A stretch of 33,404 nt of DNA from Caulobacter sp. GTDB lineage: Bacteria; Pseudomonadota; Alphaproteobacteria; Caulobacterales; Caulobacteraceae. Below are positions 1-6,614 of this stretch, piece by piece. Each line of letters opens with the position of its first letter. The first letter of the stretch is position 1. Location of the stretch: positions 1-33,404 of the forward strand of contig JAUSPV010000086.1 of NCBI GenBank assembly GCA_030652755.1. Reading direction: 5' to 3'. The notes under the pieces were generated by a model. The model did not search any database, was not told the DNA's origin, and saw only the letters and a list, made by a program, of their open reading frames with translations. A program made the position numbers and the translations under genes.

Positions 1-902
1 GAGCCCGGGCCGATGCCGACCTTCACCGCGTCGGCGCCGGCGTCGATCAGGGCGCGGGCGGCGTCGTAGGTGGCGATGTTGCCGGCGACGATCTGGACGC
101 GGTTGGTCTCGCGCTTCAGTCGGGCCACGGCGTCGGCGACCTGTTTGGAGTGGCCGTGGGCGGTATCGATGACCACCACGTCCACCCCGGCCTCGACCAG
201 GGCCATGGAACGCTCGAAGCCGGCGTCGCCGACGGTCGAGGCGGCGCCGACCCGCAGGCGGCCCTTGTCGTCCTTGGCGGCGTGCGGATGGTCGTGCGCC
301 TTGTCGATGTCCTTGACGGTGATCAGCCCGACGGCCCGGCCCAGGTCGTCGACGACGATCAGCCGTTCGATCTTGTTGGTCTTCAGCAGGCTGACCGCCT
401 CGGCCGGGTCGATGCCCTCGCGGACCGTGATCAGATTGTCCTTCGTCATGATCGAGGCGGCCTTGAGCCGCTCGTCCGTTTCGAAGCGCATGTCGCGGTT
501 GGTCAGGATGCCGACCAGCTTTCCGGTTCCTGGTTCAACCACCGGAAATCCGGAGATTTTCCGCCGCGCCTTGATCTCGCGGATCTCGGCCAGGGTCGTA
601 TCGGGGTGGATGGTCAGCGGGTTGATGACCATGCCGCTCTCGTACCGCTTCACTTCGCGGACCTGTTCGGCCTGCTCGTCGACGGTGAGGTTGCGGTGCA
701 GGATGCCCATGCCGCCGGACTGGGCCATCGCGATGGCCAGCCGGCTTTCGGTCACCGTGTCCATGGCGGCGGACACAAGCGGTATGTTCAGACTGATTTC
801 GCGCGTGAACCGGGTTTCCGTGGAAACCTGCGTCGGCATCACTTCCGACGGGCCGGGTTCGAGCAAAACATCGTCGAAGGTGAGCCCTTCGCGAATCTCC
901 AT
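1..902 (-). CDS. guaB: IMP dehydrogenase, N-terminal part (gene runs off the left edge)
   Basis: Inosine-5'-monophosphate dehydrogenase oxidises IMP to XMP with NAD+, the committed step of GMP synthesis, in the cytoplasm. The minus-strand reading starts at ATG 902 (MEIREGLTFDDVLLEP), the classic GuaB N-terminus, with a GGAG Shine-Dalgarno just upstream. The first ~300 residues are present. They include the N-terminal barrel strands (VSAAMDTVTESRLAIAMA) and then the tandem CBS domains at roughly residues 95-215 (GILTNRDMRF, ERLIVVDDLGRAVGLITVKD). After these come the barrel segments LRVGAAS, VDVVVIDTAHGHS and GADAVKVGIGPGS. The window ends just before the active-site cysteine loop, so catalysis cannot be checked here. 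No frameshift is seen. The identification is secure. A divergent gene set starts at about 1133. Confidence 0.96.
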   Translation of the reverse strand, partial: MEIREGLTFDDVLLEPGPSEVMPTQVSTETRFTREISLNIPLVSAAMDTVTESRLAIAMAQSGGMGILHRNLTVDEQAEQVREVKRYESGMVINPLTIHPDTTLAEIREIKARRKISGFPVVEPGTGKLVGILTNRDMRFETDERLKAASIMTKDNLITVREGIDPAEAVSLLKTNKIERLIVVDDLGRAVGLITVKDIDKAHDHPHAAKDDKGRLRVGAASTVGDAGFERSMALVEAGVDVVVIDTAHGHSKQVADAVARLKRETNRVQIVAGNIATYDAARALIDAGADAVKVGIGPG

Positions 903-923
903 TGGAGTCTCCGTTTTGCGGGC

Positions 924-954
924 GCGGTATCGAGGCATTGGGCGCCCGAGTCAA
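924..954 (-). promoter_or_regulatory. Candidate guaB promoter
   Basis: On the minus strand, TTGACT (954-949) is followed 17 nt later by GATACC (931-926). The -35 box fits both the general and the Caulobacter housekeeping consensus. The -10 is a weak match, close to the GCTANAWC style. Transcription would start about 15-20 nt before the guaB ATG, leaving a very short leader. Seen by eye only. Confidence 0.35.
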
Positions 955-1132
955 TGCCGGAGCGGGGTTAAATCCTCCCCGCGACCCCCATTCGCCGCGG
1001 CCGGACGCGCGGCGCGCCCCCCCTTTCGGGGCAACCGCCCAGCCCCCGCCTCTGCCATTGTTCAGTCACGGGAGCGCAGGACCGACGAAGCCTGCGCCGC
1101 CGGCGCGATCAAATATCCGACGGGGGAAACGG

Positions 1133-1243
1133 ATGACCGACGAGGCGCAAGCCGCCGCAAGGCCGCTGGCCGGGCCGATCAATATACTGTCCGCGTTCGC
1201 CATCGAACTCTATCTGCGCGGCGAGCAGGCGCATCCTCGGTGA
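1133..1243 (+). CDS. Possible 36-residue leader peptide overlapping the next gene
   Basis: A short reading frame of 36 codons begins with MTDEAQAAARP and ends with a TGA at 1241-1243. That TGA overlaps the GTG start of the quinone reductase (1240-1242) in a GTGA junction, the usual arrangement for translational coupling. The middle (INILSAFAIELYLRGEQ) looks like one amphipathic helix. I do not recognise a family; the FAIELYL stretch recalls HEPN-type helices, but the peptide is too short to be a domain. The upstream Shine-Dalgarno is weak (GGGGAAACGG). It may be a real small protein, a leader peptide or chance. Confidence 0.3.
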   Translation: MTDEAQAAARPLAGPINILSAFAIELYLRGEQAHPR

Positions 1244-1836
1244 GGATCCTGGCGGTCTGTTGTCACCCGTCTCGCGAGAGCTTCCACGCCGACCTGCGGG
1301 CCGAGGTGCTCGGGCGCCTCGCCGCCGACGGACATATGCTGACGGTGATCGACCTCTATGCCGAGGGCTTCGATCCGGTCGTGCGTGAGTCGGAGTGGCG
1401 TGAGCGGCGCGCCAAGGGCGTCAAGACCCCGGACATCGAGCGGCATATCGCCGAGCTGCGCAGCGCCCAGGCCCTGCTGCTGATCTATCCGACCTGGTGG
1501 TACGGAATGCCGGCGATGCTGAAGGGCTGGCTGGACCGCGTCTGGCTGCCAGGCGTGGCGTTCGAGATCGAGGACGGCCGCATTCGGCGACATATGCTCT
1601 CCAACCTGCGCCATTTCGCGGTGGTCACCACCCACGGCTCGCCGCACTGGTTCATCCGCCTCTTCATGGGCGAACCGGGCCACAAGCAGGTGGTGCGGGG
1701 CCTGACCCAGCATCTGGCCAGGGGCTGCAGGGTCAGCTGGAACGCCCTCTACGCCATCGATACCCGAGAGCCGGACGCGCTGGAGTCCTGGCGCGAGCGG
1801 ACCGCGCGGCGGCTGGGACGGTTCTTCGCCGGATAG
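1240..1836 (+). CDS. NAD(P)H quinone oxidoreductase, flavodoxin-like fold
   Basis: This 198-residue protein belongs to the NAD(P)H dehydrogenase (quinone)/KefF/MdaB flavodoxin-like family. These are cytoplasmic FMN- or FAD-binding enzymes that transfer two electrons from NAD(P)H to quinones. The GTG start at 1240 gives the family-typical N-terminus VRILAVCCHPSRESFHADL, with the flavin phosphate loop at residues 8-15. The LIYPTWWYGMPAMLKGWLDRV block at about 81-101 is the conserved flavin/dimer motif of the family. The frame stays open far upstream, but that extension is antisense to guaB and lacks family similarity, so GTG 1240 is preferred. Length fits the family. The physiological substrate cannot be told from sequence. 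The gene lies 45 nt before a GNAT gene on the same strand. Confidence 0.85.
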   Translation: MRILAVCCHPSRESFHADLRAEVLGRLAADGHMLTVIDLYAEGFDPVVRESEWRERRAKGVKTPDIERHIAELRSAQALLLIYPTWWYGMPAMLKGWLDRVWLPGVAFEIEDGRIRRHMLSNLRHFAVVTTHGSPHWFIRLFMGEPGHKQVVRGLTQHLARGCRVSWNALYAIDTREPDALESWRERTARRLGRFFAG

Positions 1837-1881
1837 GCGGCGGCGGCGGTCTCCTCTAGGGTCGCCCCGGGGAGGACCACC

Positions 1882-2481
1882 ATGCACCATCCGGACATCC
1901 ATATCGCGCCGCCCGCCAGCGGCCCGATCGAACAGGACCCGGCGATCGCCGTCCTGATGCTGGCCTTCAGCACCGACGCGGCCATCCGCTACATGTTCCC
2001 GTCGGCCGGGGCCTACATCGCCGCCTTTCCCCGCATGGCCGCGGCCATGGGCGGCGCGGCCCTGGAGGCTGGCGCGGCCTTCGTCGCCGACGACCACGCC
2101 GCCGCCGCCCTGTGGCTGCCGCCGGGCCTGGCGCCCGACGGCGACGCCATCGCCGCCGTCGTGGGCGAGCACGCCCCGATGGAGCGGCTGGAGGTGCTGA
2201 TGCAGGTCGGCGCGCTGATGGAGGAATTCCATCCCAAGGAGCCGCACTGGTACCTGCCGATGATCGGCGTCGACCCGTCGCGCCAGGGCCAGGGCTATGG
2301 CTCGGCGCTGCTGAAGGCGGCGCTGAAGCACTGCGACGCCGACGGCCTGCCGGCCTATCTGGAAAGCTCCAGCCCGAGGAACGTGCCGCTCTACGAACGC
2401 CACGGCTTCGAGGTGATCGGCGAGATCAAGCCGGGGGACCACCCCGGGATCACGCCGATGTACCGGACGGCAAGGGGCTAG
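1882..2481 (+). CDS. GNAT family N-acetyltransferase
   Basis: A 199-residue GNAT protein that would transfer an acyl group from acyl-CoA to an unknown amine. The acetyl-CoA pyrophosphate loop is visible as RQGQGYGSALL at residues 134-144, preceded by the beta-strand YLPMIGVDP. The C-terminal motif B region NVPLYERHGFEVIGE at 167-181 is typical. A GGGGAGG Shine-Dalgarno sits 7 nt before ATG 1882. The N-terminal half (small-residue rich, with AALWLPPG) matches the GNAT subfamily that often acts on small molecules or antibiotics, but the substrate is not predictable. It is probably co-transcribed with the upstream quinone reductase and ends 8 nt before the convergent vapC stop. Confidence 0.87.
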   Translation: MHHPDIHIAPPASGPIEQDPAIAVLMLAFSTDAAIRYMFPSAGAYIAAFPRMAAAMGGAALEAGAAFVADDHAAAALWLPPGLAPDGDAIAAVVGEHAPMERLEVLMQVGALMEEFHPKEPHWYLPMIGVDPSRQGQGYGSALLKAALKHCDADGLPAYLESSSPRNVPLYERHGFEVIGEIKPGDHPGITPMYRTARG

Positions 2482-2489
2482 GCGGGCGG

Positions 2490-2873
2490 TTAGTGGCGAG
2501 TCCGGGCGCCGACGCCGGCCGCGACGCCAAGCCGCTCAGCTGCCGCATGCAGTCGATGATCCCGGCTCCACAGGGTGGCTTCGTCCGTCAGCAAGGCGCT
2601 GGCCAGCAGGTGCGTGTCGACAAAGCCAAGGCCCCGTCCGAATAGGTTCTCCCGCTCGATGAGATCCAACACCTCGTCATCCCGCGCCTTGAGAACGGTC
2701 GGCATCTTCCGAAGTGTCGCGAGGAGGCCGCCGCGACCTGGGAGGTTGCCCATGGCGAGCTCGCCCACGACGAACGGGTGCATCAGGATCAAGCCCGCAT
2801 CCAAGTGCGCGATCATTGTCGCATCGCCATCCCGGAGATGATCGACCCAGATCGAGGTGTCGGCCAGGATCAC
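2490..2873 (-). CDS. vapC: PIN-domain ribonuclease toxin, VapC family
   Basis: A 127-residue PIN-domain toxin, expected to be a Mg2+-dependent endoribonuclease that cuts RNA (often tRNA) when freed from its antitoxin. The conserved acidic residues are all visible: D5 (MILADTSIWVDHL), E38 (VVGELAMG), D86 (GFVDTHLLASA) and D105 (LWSRDHRL). So the toxin appears intact. Its ATG at 2873 overlaps the antitoxin stop in a 4-nt ATGA junction, which is standard for vapBC operons. The short basic C-terminal tail (GARTRH) is not conserved in the family as far as I know. Confidence 0.92.
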   Translation of the reverse strand: MILADTSIWVDHLRDGDATMIAHLDAGLILMHPFVVGELAMGNLPGRGGLLATLRKMPTVLKARDDEVLDLIERENLFGRGLGFVDTHLLASALLTDEATLWSRDHRLHAAAERLGVAAGVGARTRH

Positions 2874-3067
2874 GCCGGCTCGGACCGGCGGCGAGGCGGC
2901 ACCATTAGATCGGGGGCGGAGCCGCCAAGTCTGGCCAGTCGCCGCGCGGCCTCCCGCTCGATCAAAGCCTTGAGCGCGGCCCGCACCAGGGCCGACTTCT
3001 CGGTGATCCCGGTCAATTCAGCGGCGTCGGCGAGCAGTTCGTCGTCCAGAGTAAGGGTGGTGCGCAT
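2870..3067 (-). CDS. vapB: Antitoxin of the VapB type
   Basis: A 65-residue antitoxin. The N-terminus MRTTLTLDDELLADAAELTG is a ribbon-helix-helix DNA-binding motif: one beta-strand, then helix, turn, helix to about residue 40. The C-terminal tail (GGSAPDLMVPPRRRSEPA) is the likely toxin-neutralising segment. A GGAGG Shine-Dalgarno lies 8 nt before ATG 3067 and falls inside an inverted repeat (see 3070-3109), consistent with autorepression by the VapBC complex. It is co-translated with vapC and lies 54 nt downstream of rlmE on the same strand. Confidence 0.88.
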   Translation of the reverse strand: MRTTLTLDDELLADAAELTGITEKSALVRAALKALIEREAARRLARLGGSAPDLMVPPRRRSEPA

Positions 3068-3069
3068 GG

Positions 3070-3109
3070 CGTGCCTCCAGTAGGCACGAAGTATGGCATC
3101 AAATGATGC
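3070..3109 (-). promoter_or_regulatory. Two inverted repeats upstream of vapB, candidate VapBC operator
   Basis: Two perfect inverted repeats lie directly before the vapB start. The first has 7-nt arms (CGTGCCT 3070-3076 and AGGCACG 3082-3088, 5-nt spacer) and contains the GGAGG ribosome binding site. The second has 6-nt arms (GCATCA 3096-3101 and TGATGC 3104-3109, 2-nt spacer). Paired palindromes before a ribbon-helix-helix antitoxin are what an autoregulated operator looks like. The first could instead act as an mRNA hairpin. Confidence 0.5.
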
Positions 3110-3121
3110 TCAAATCCATGC

Positions 3122-3832
3122 CTACCCCTTGAACCCCGTCGCCACGAGGAACACCTCGGAGCTGTCCGCCCGGCTGGCCTTGGGTTTCACGTGCTGGACC
3201 TTGGTGAAGTGCTTTTTCAGGTCGCGGATGATCTGGGCCGTCTCGCCGCCCTGGAAGGCCTTGGCGACGAACGACCCGCCGGGCTTCAGCACGCTGACGG
3301 CGAACGCAGACGCCAGCTCGATCAGCCCGACGATCCGCAGGTGGTCGGTCTCGCGGTGGCCCACGGTGTTGGGGGCCATGTCCGACAACACCAGGTCCGG
3401 CTGACCGCCCAGCATCTCCATCAGCAACGGACCGGCCGCCGGGTCGGTGAAGTCCATCTGCACCATCTCGGCGGGCGGCAGGGGATCGACCGGCAGCAGA
3501 TCGATGCCGATCACCCGGCCCGCGCCACGCTGCAGCGCGATCTGCACCCAGCCGCCCGGCGCGCAGCCGAGGTCGATGACCTTCGTCCCCTTGCGGATCA
3601 GCTTGAAGCGGTCGTCGATCTCCGACAGCTTGAACGCCGCGCGGCTGCGATAGCCCTGCGCCCGCGCTTCCGCCGAGAACGGGTCGTTGATCTGGCGTTC
3701 CAGCCAGGCCTGCGAGGACGGCCGACGGCCCTTGGCGGTCTTCAGCCGGGCCGGCTTGCCACGGCCGACGCCGTCGTTGCCGCCGGTGGGCGGGCGGACC
3801 ATGCGGCGTTTGGGGGGCTCTTCGTCACTCAT
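3122..3832 (-). CDS. rlmE: 23S rRNA 2'-O-ribose methyltransferase RlmE (FtsJ/RrmJ)
   Basis: RlmE methylates the 2'-OH of a uridine in the A-loop of 23S rRNA (U2552 in E. coli) using S-adenosylmethionine. The 236-residue protein has the SAM loop VIDLGCAPGGW (residues 85-95) and the catalytic K-D-K-E tetrad: K68 in RAAFKL, D151 in SDMAPN, K191 in VAKAFQG and E226 in SSEVFLVA. A basic N-terminal extension of about 40 residues (KPARLKTAKGRR) is common in alphaproteobacterial members. The start ATG 3832 overlaps the stop of the upstream ppx/gppA gene (ATGA), so the two are translationally coupled. Confidence 0.96.
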   Translation of the reverse strand: MSDEEPPKRRMVRPPTGGNDGVGRGKPARLKTAKGRRPSSQAWLERQINDPFSAEARAQGYRSRAAFKLSEIDDRFKLIRKGTKVIDLGCAPGGWVQIALQRGAGRVIGIDLLPVDPLPPAEMVQMDFTDPAAGPLLMEMLGGQPDLVLSDMAPNTVGHRETDHLRIVGLIELASAFAVSVLKPGGSFVAKAFQGGETAQIIRDLKKHFTKVQHVKPKASRADSSEVFLVATGFKG

Positions 3833-4941
3833 GCCGCCGCTCCTGCCAGACGCGGGCCGCCAGAGCGATGTTTTCTTCGCCGGCGCGGCCGACGCTCGCT
3901 CATCAGGCTGAGCAAGATCCCCTCGCGCAGCCCGCGGTCGGCGACCCGCACGCGGGGGCACGGCCAGAGCTCCTGCACCGCCTGCAGGATGGCGGCCCCC
4001 GCCAGCACCAGATCGGCCCGGTCGGGGCCGATGCAGGGCTGCGCCGCCCGCTGCGCCGGCGTCCAGGCCAGCAGTTTGCCGATCGTGGCCTCGCAGTCGG
4101 CCTGGGTCATCCACAGGCCGTCGACCCGGTTGCGGTCATAGCGCGGCAGGTCGAGGTGCAGCCCGGCCAGGCTGGTGATGGCGCCGGAGGTGCCGACCAG
4201 ATGCGCGCGGCCCTCCGCGAAGGTCCGCCTCAGCGGTTCGGCGTGCGGAAAGGCCTCGATCCGCGCCTTGACCGTGTCGACCATGGCCCGGAACCAGGCC
4301 TCGACCGATCCCTCGCTCTCCGGGAACTGCTCGGCCAGGGTGACCACCCCGATCGGCACCGACAGCCAGGCCTTGATCGGCAGACGCCAGGGCGCGAACT
4401 GCCGGGGGCGGGCGTCGAGGCCCTCTCCCTTCAGATCAACCCAGCTGAACTCGGTCGACCCACCGCCCACGTCGACGACCAGCGCCGCGTCGGACGAGCG
4501 GTCCAGCAGGTTGAGGCAGCCGGCGACCGACAGCTGGGCCTCTTCCTTGGGGGTGATGATCTGCAGCGCCAGGCCGGTCTCGGCGGCGACGCGGGCGATG
4601 AAGGCCGGGCCGTTGCCGGCCTGGCGGCAGGCCTGGGTGGCGATGGCCTTGATGCGCACGCAGTTGCGGCGGCGAATCTTCTCGGCGCAGATGCTCAGGG
4701 CCGCCAGGGCGCGGTCCATCGCCGCCTCCGACATCTGGCCGCTCGCCGAAAGCCCCTCGCCCAGCCGCACGATCCGCGAATAGGCCTCGACCACGCGAAA
4801 GCCGCCCGGCGTCGGGGTGGCGACCAGCAGCCTGCAGTTGTTGGTGCCCAGATCTAGGGCGGCGTACGTCGGCGGTGATCCGCCCGACGACCTTCGACGG
4901 CCCTCGCCGGAGCCGCTTTGCGCTTGATGCGCCTCCGACAT
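3829..4941 (-). CDS. ppx: Exopolyphosphatase / pppGpp phosphohydrolase, Ppx/GppA family
   Basis: A 370-residue member of the ASKHA-fold Ppx/GppA family, which removes terminal phosphate from polyphosphate and/or converts pppGpp to ppGpp. The phosphate-1 motif AALDLGTNNCRLLVA (27-41), the phosphate-2 motif LVVDVGGGSTEFSW (about 154-167) and the adenosine-side LVGTSGAITSLAGL are all present. At this length it corresponds to the short form lacking the C-terminal HD-like domain of E. coli Ppx. ATG 4941 (MSEAHQ) was chosen over the longer frame because the upstream extension enters the divergent hspQ promoter region. It is the first gene of the ppx-rlmE operon. Polyphosphate versus pppGpp specificity cannot be separated by sequence. 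Confidence 0.92.
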   Translation of the reverse strand: MSEAHQAQSGSGEGRRRSSGGSPPTYAALDLGTNNCRLLVATPTPGGFRVVEAYSRIVRLGEGLSASGQMSEAAMDRALAALSICAEKIRRRNCVRIKAIATQACRQAGNGPAFIARVAAETGLALQIITPKEEAQLSVAGCLNLLDRSSDAALVVDVGGGSTEFSWVDLKGEGLDARPRQFAPWRLPIKAWLSVPIGVVTLAEQFPESEGSVEAWFRAMVDTVKARIEAFPHAEPLRRTFAEGRAHLVGTSGAITSLAGLHLDLPRYDRNRVDGLWMTQADCEATIGKLLAWTPAQRAAQPCIGPDRADLVLAGAAILQAVQELWPCPRVRVADRGLREGILLSLMSERRPRRRRKHRSGGPRLAGAAA

Positions 4942-5031
4942 GGTTTCAGCCCTGTCTGCGCAGACGCCGGGAGGGGCGCCTCGTTTCACCGGCGACTGTA
5001 GCGGGCGCTTTCGCGTGGCGGAAGGCATTGA

Positions 5032-5059
5032 CTTGCCTCCGGCGACTGAGGACTTACGT
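5032..5059 (+). promoter_or_regulatory. Candidate heat-shock (RpoH-type) promoter of hspQ
   Basis: CTTG at 5032-5035 and CTTACGT at 5053-5059 are separated by 17 nt. The pair resembles the alphaproteobacterial sigma-32 pattern CTTG-N17/18-CYTATNT, with one mismatch in the -10. It lies 43 nt before the hspQ ATG. hspQ is a heat-shock gene in E. coli, which supports the reading. Eye inspection only. Confidence 0.4.
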
Positions 5060-5101
5060 TCATATTCCAGTCAGGCCCGCGGGCTTAGAGTCCGTAATGT
5101 T

Positions 5102-5431
5102 ATGCAGTCCAGAAACGCCAAATTCGCGATCGGCCAGGTGGTCAGACACCGGCACTTCCCGTTCCGGGGGGTGATCTTCGACGTCGACCCGACCTTCGCC
5201 AACACCGAGGAGTGGTGGGAGTCGATCCCCGAGGAGATCCGGCCCCGCAAGGACCAGCCCTTCTATCACCTGCTGGCCGAGAACAACGAGAACACCTATG
5301 TGGCCTATGTGTCCGAGCAGAACCTGCTGCCGGACGACACGGGCGAGCCGGTGGGTCACCCGCACACGGCGCTGATCTTCGACGGCTTCGAGGACGGTCA
5401 TTACAACATGAAGCCGCGCGTCTCGCACTGA
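5102..5431 (+). CDS. hspQ: Heat shock protein HspQ (hemimethylated-DNA-binding YccV domain)
   Basis: A 109-residue protein of the HspQ/YccV family. In E. coli HspQ is a heat-shock protein that modulates Lon protease activity and was first noted for binding hemimethylated DNA and affecting DnaA stability. The conserved core is seen as AKFAIGQVVRHRHFPFRGV at 5-23, then VDPTF and EEWW, and the C-terminal QPFYHLLAENNENTYVAYV block. Length agrees with E. coli HspQ (about 105). ATG 5102 was chosen because it precedes MQSRNAKFAIGQ, the family N-terminus; the upstream in-frame extension overlaps ppx. It is divergent from ppx with 160 nt between starts. No clear terminator is visible after it. Confidence 0.93.
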   Translation: MQSRNAKFAIGQVVRHRHFPFRGVIFDVDPTFANTEEWWESIPEEIRPRKDQPFYHLLAENNENTYVAYVSEQNLLPDDTGEPVGHPHTALIFDGFEDGHYNMKPRVSH

Positions 5432-5491
5432 GGCGGTGCGGGCTTCGCGCGGCGCGAACCACGCAAGATTGTTTCGCCAGAAACCACTTTC

Positions 5492-5530
5492 GCGCCTGCC
5501 TTAGACCGGAAATTTCCGCGAAGCAGGCGC
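5492..5530 (+). promoter_or_regulatory. Nested palindrome upstream of phhA
   Basis: A perfect 12-bp palindrome, CGGAAATTTCCG (5507-5518), lies inside an 8-bp inverted repeat (GCGCCTGC 5492-5499, GCAGGCGC 5523-5530). The ATG of phhA follows 12 nt later. The inner palindrome could be a regulator operator, and the outer arms could form a leader hairpin or the end of the hspQ transcript. No T-run follows, so a simple intrinsic terminator is unlikely. Confidence 0.4.
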
Positions 5531-5542
5531 ATTGTCCCCCGC

Positions 5543-6415
5543 ATGAGCGCAGACGGCTTTCACGGCGGTCCGCCCCCCGGCGCGGCGGCGGACTGGACCA
5601 TCGATCAGAACTGGGACGCCTACACCGCCGATGAGCATGCGGTCTGGGATGTTCTGTACGCCCGTCAGGCGGCGCTGCTGCCCGGGCGGGCCTGCGACGC
5701 CTTCCTGCGCGGGCTGGATGCGCTGAACCTGCAGCGCGGCGGCATCCCGGACTTTCGCCAGATCAACGCCGACCTTGAGCGCCTGACAGGCTGGGCCGTG
5801 GTGGCGGCGCCCGGACTGGTGCCCGACGACGTCTTCTTCGAACACCTGGCCAACCGCCGGTTCGTCTCCGGCCAGTTCATCCGCAAGGCCGACCAGCTCG
5901 ACTACCTGCAGGAGCCGGACATCTTCCATGACGTGTTCGGCCACGTCCCCATGCTGACCGACCCGGTCTTCGCCGACTACATGCAGGCCTATGGCGAGGG
6001 CGGTCGCCGGGCCATGGGGCGCGGCCAGCTGCACAATCTGGCCCGCCTCTACTGGTACACGGTCGAGTTCGGCCTGCTCGACACGCCTGAGGGCCTGCGG
6101 ATCTACGGCGCCGGCATCGTCTCCTCGCGCGCCGAATCGATCTTCGCCCTCGACGATCCCTCCCCCAACCGGCTTGGCTTCGAACTCGAGCGGACCATGC
6201 GGACGCCCTACCGGATCGACGACTTCCAGCAGGTCTATTTCGTCATCCCGTCGCTGCAGGCCCTGCTGGACGCGACGCTCCAGGACTTCGCGCCGATCTA
6301 CGCCCGGCTGGACGGCGCCGCCGACATCGCCATCGACGCCATCCTGCCGACGGACCGCGTGCTCACCCGGGGCACTCAGGCCTACGCGGCGGCGGGTGGG
6401 CGGCTGGGCGGGTAA
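5543..6415 (+). CDS. phhA: Phenylalanine 4-monooxygenase (phenylalanine hydroxylase)
   Basis: This 290-residue, single-domain bacterial phenylalanine hydroxylase converts L-phenylalanine to L-tyrosine using O2, a pterin cofactor and non-haem Fe(II). The iron ligands form the 2-His-1-carboxylate triad: H129 and H134 in PDIFHDVFGHVPML, and E175 in YWYTVEFGLL. Also typical are RRFVSGQFIRKADQLDYLQEPD before the ligands and GAGIVSSRAES after them. There is no N-terminal ACT regulatory domain, as in other bacterial enzymes. Length fits the bacterial family (260-300). It stands alone: hspQ upstream is 111 nt away and the downstream gene is convergent. A nested palindrome just before the ATG may mediate control. 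Confidence 0.97.
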   Translation: MSADGFHGGPPPGAAADWTIDQNWDAYTADEHAVWDVLYARQAALLPGRACDAFLRGLDALNLQRGGIPDFRQINADLERLTGWAVVAAPGLVPDDVFFEHLANRRFVSGQFIRKADQLDYLQEPDIFHDVFGHVPMLTDPVFADYMQAYGEGGRRAMGRGQLHNLARLYWYTVEFGLLDTPEGLRIYGAGIVSSRAESIFALDDPSPNRLGFELERTMRTPYRIDDFQQVYFVIPSLQALLDATLQDFAPIYARLDGAADIAIDAILPTDRVLTRGTQAYAAAGGRLGG

Positions 6416-6432
6416 CTCCTCTCCGCCGTCAT

Positions 6433-6451
6433 CGTCGGACTTGTTCCGACG
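6433..6451. repeat. Short hairpin repeat downstream of phhA
   Basis: A perfect 7-bp stem (CGTCGGA 6433-6439, TCCGACG 6445-6451) with a 5-nt loop, flanked by GTCAT and ACCCATGC. Elements of the form GTCATnGTCGGnCTTGTnCCGACnACCCATG are, to my recollection, scattered between genes in many alphaproteobacterial genomes. It may also serve as the phhA terminator. Confidence 0.5.
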
Positions 6452-6485
6452 ACCCATGCCTGGTGCGTCAGCCGGCCTTCTGCGT

Positions 6486-6584
6486 GCTTCCGACACGCGC
6501 TCTTCGAGCGCTGCTCAGCATGACTATGGAGGGTAGCCGTCCAACCTAGTCATCCTGAGCAGCCGCGCAGCGGCGTGTCGAAGG
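6486..6584. repeat. Long imperfect inverted repeat (REP/BIME-like) between convergent genes
   Basis: The left arm 6486-6524 (ending GCTGCTCAGCATGAC) and the right arm 6549-6584 (starting GTCATCCTGAGCAGC) are near-complementary over about 36 nt, with a 24-nt spacer. The last 15 nt of the arms pair with one mismatch. Sequences like GTCATCCTGAGCAGCCGCGC...GTGTCGAAGGA recur between genes in Caulobacter-type genomes as I recall them. It lies between the phhA stop and the convergent acyltransferase stop and could fold into a large hairpin that protects or ends both transcripts. Confidence 0.6.
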
Positions 6585-6614
6585 ACGCAGGGCGACCGCG
6601 GCATCCCCAAGGCC

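Noticed and set aside
70-1239. Long plus-strand upstream extension of the quinone reductase frame
   Set aside because: It is antisense to guaB, has shadow-like composition (Ser/Arg rich) and no family similarity; the family N-terminus begins at GTG 1240.
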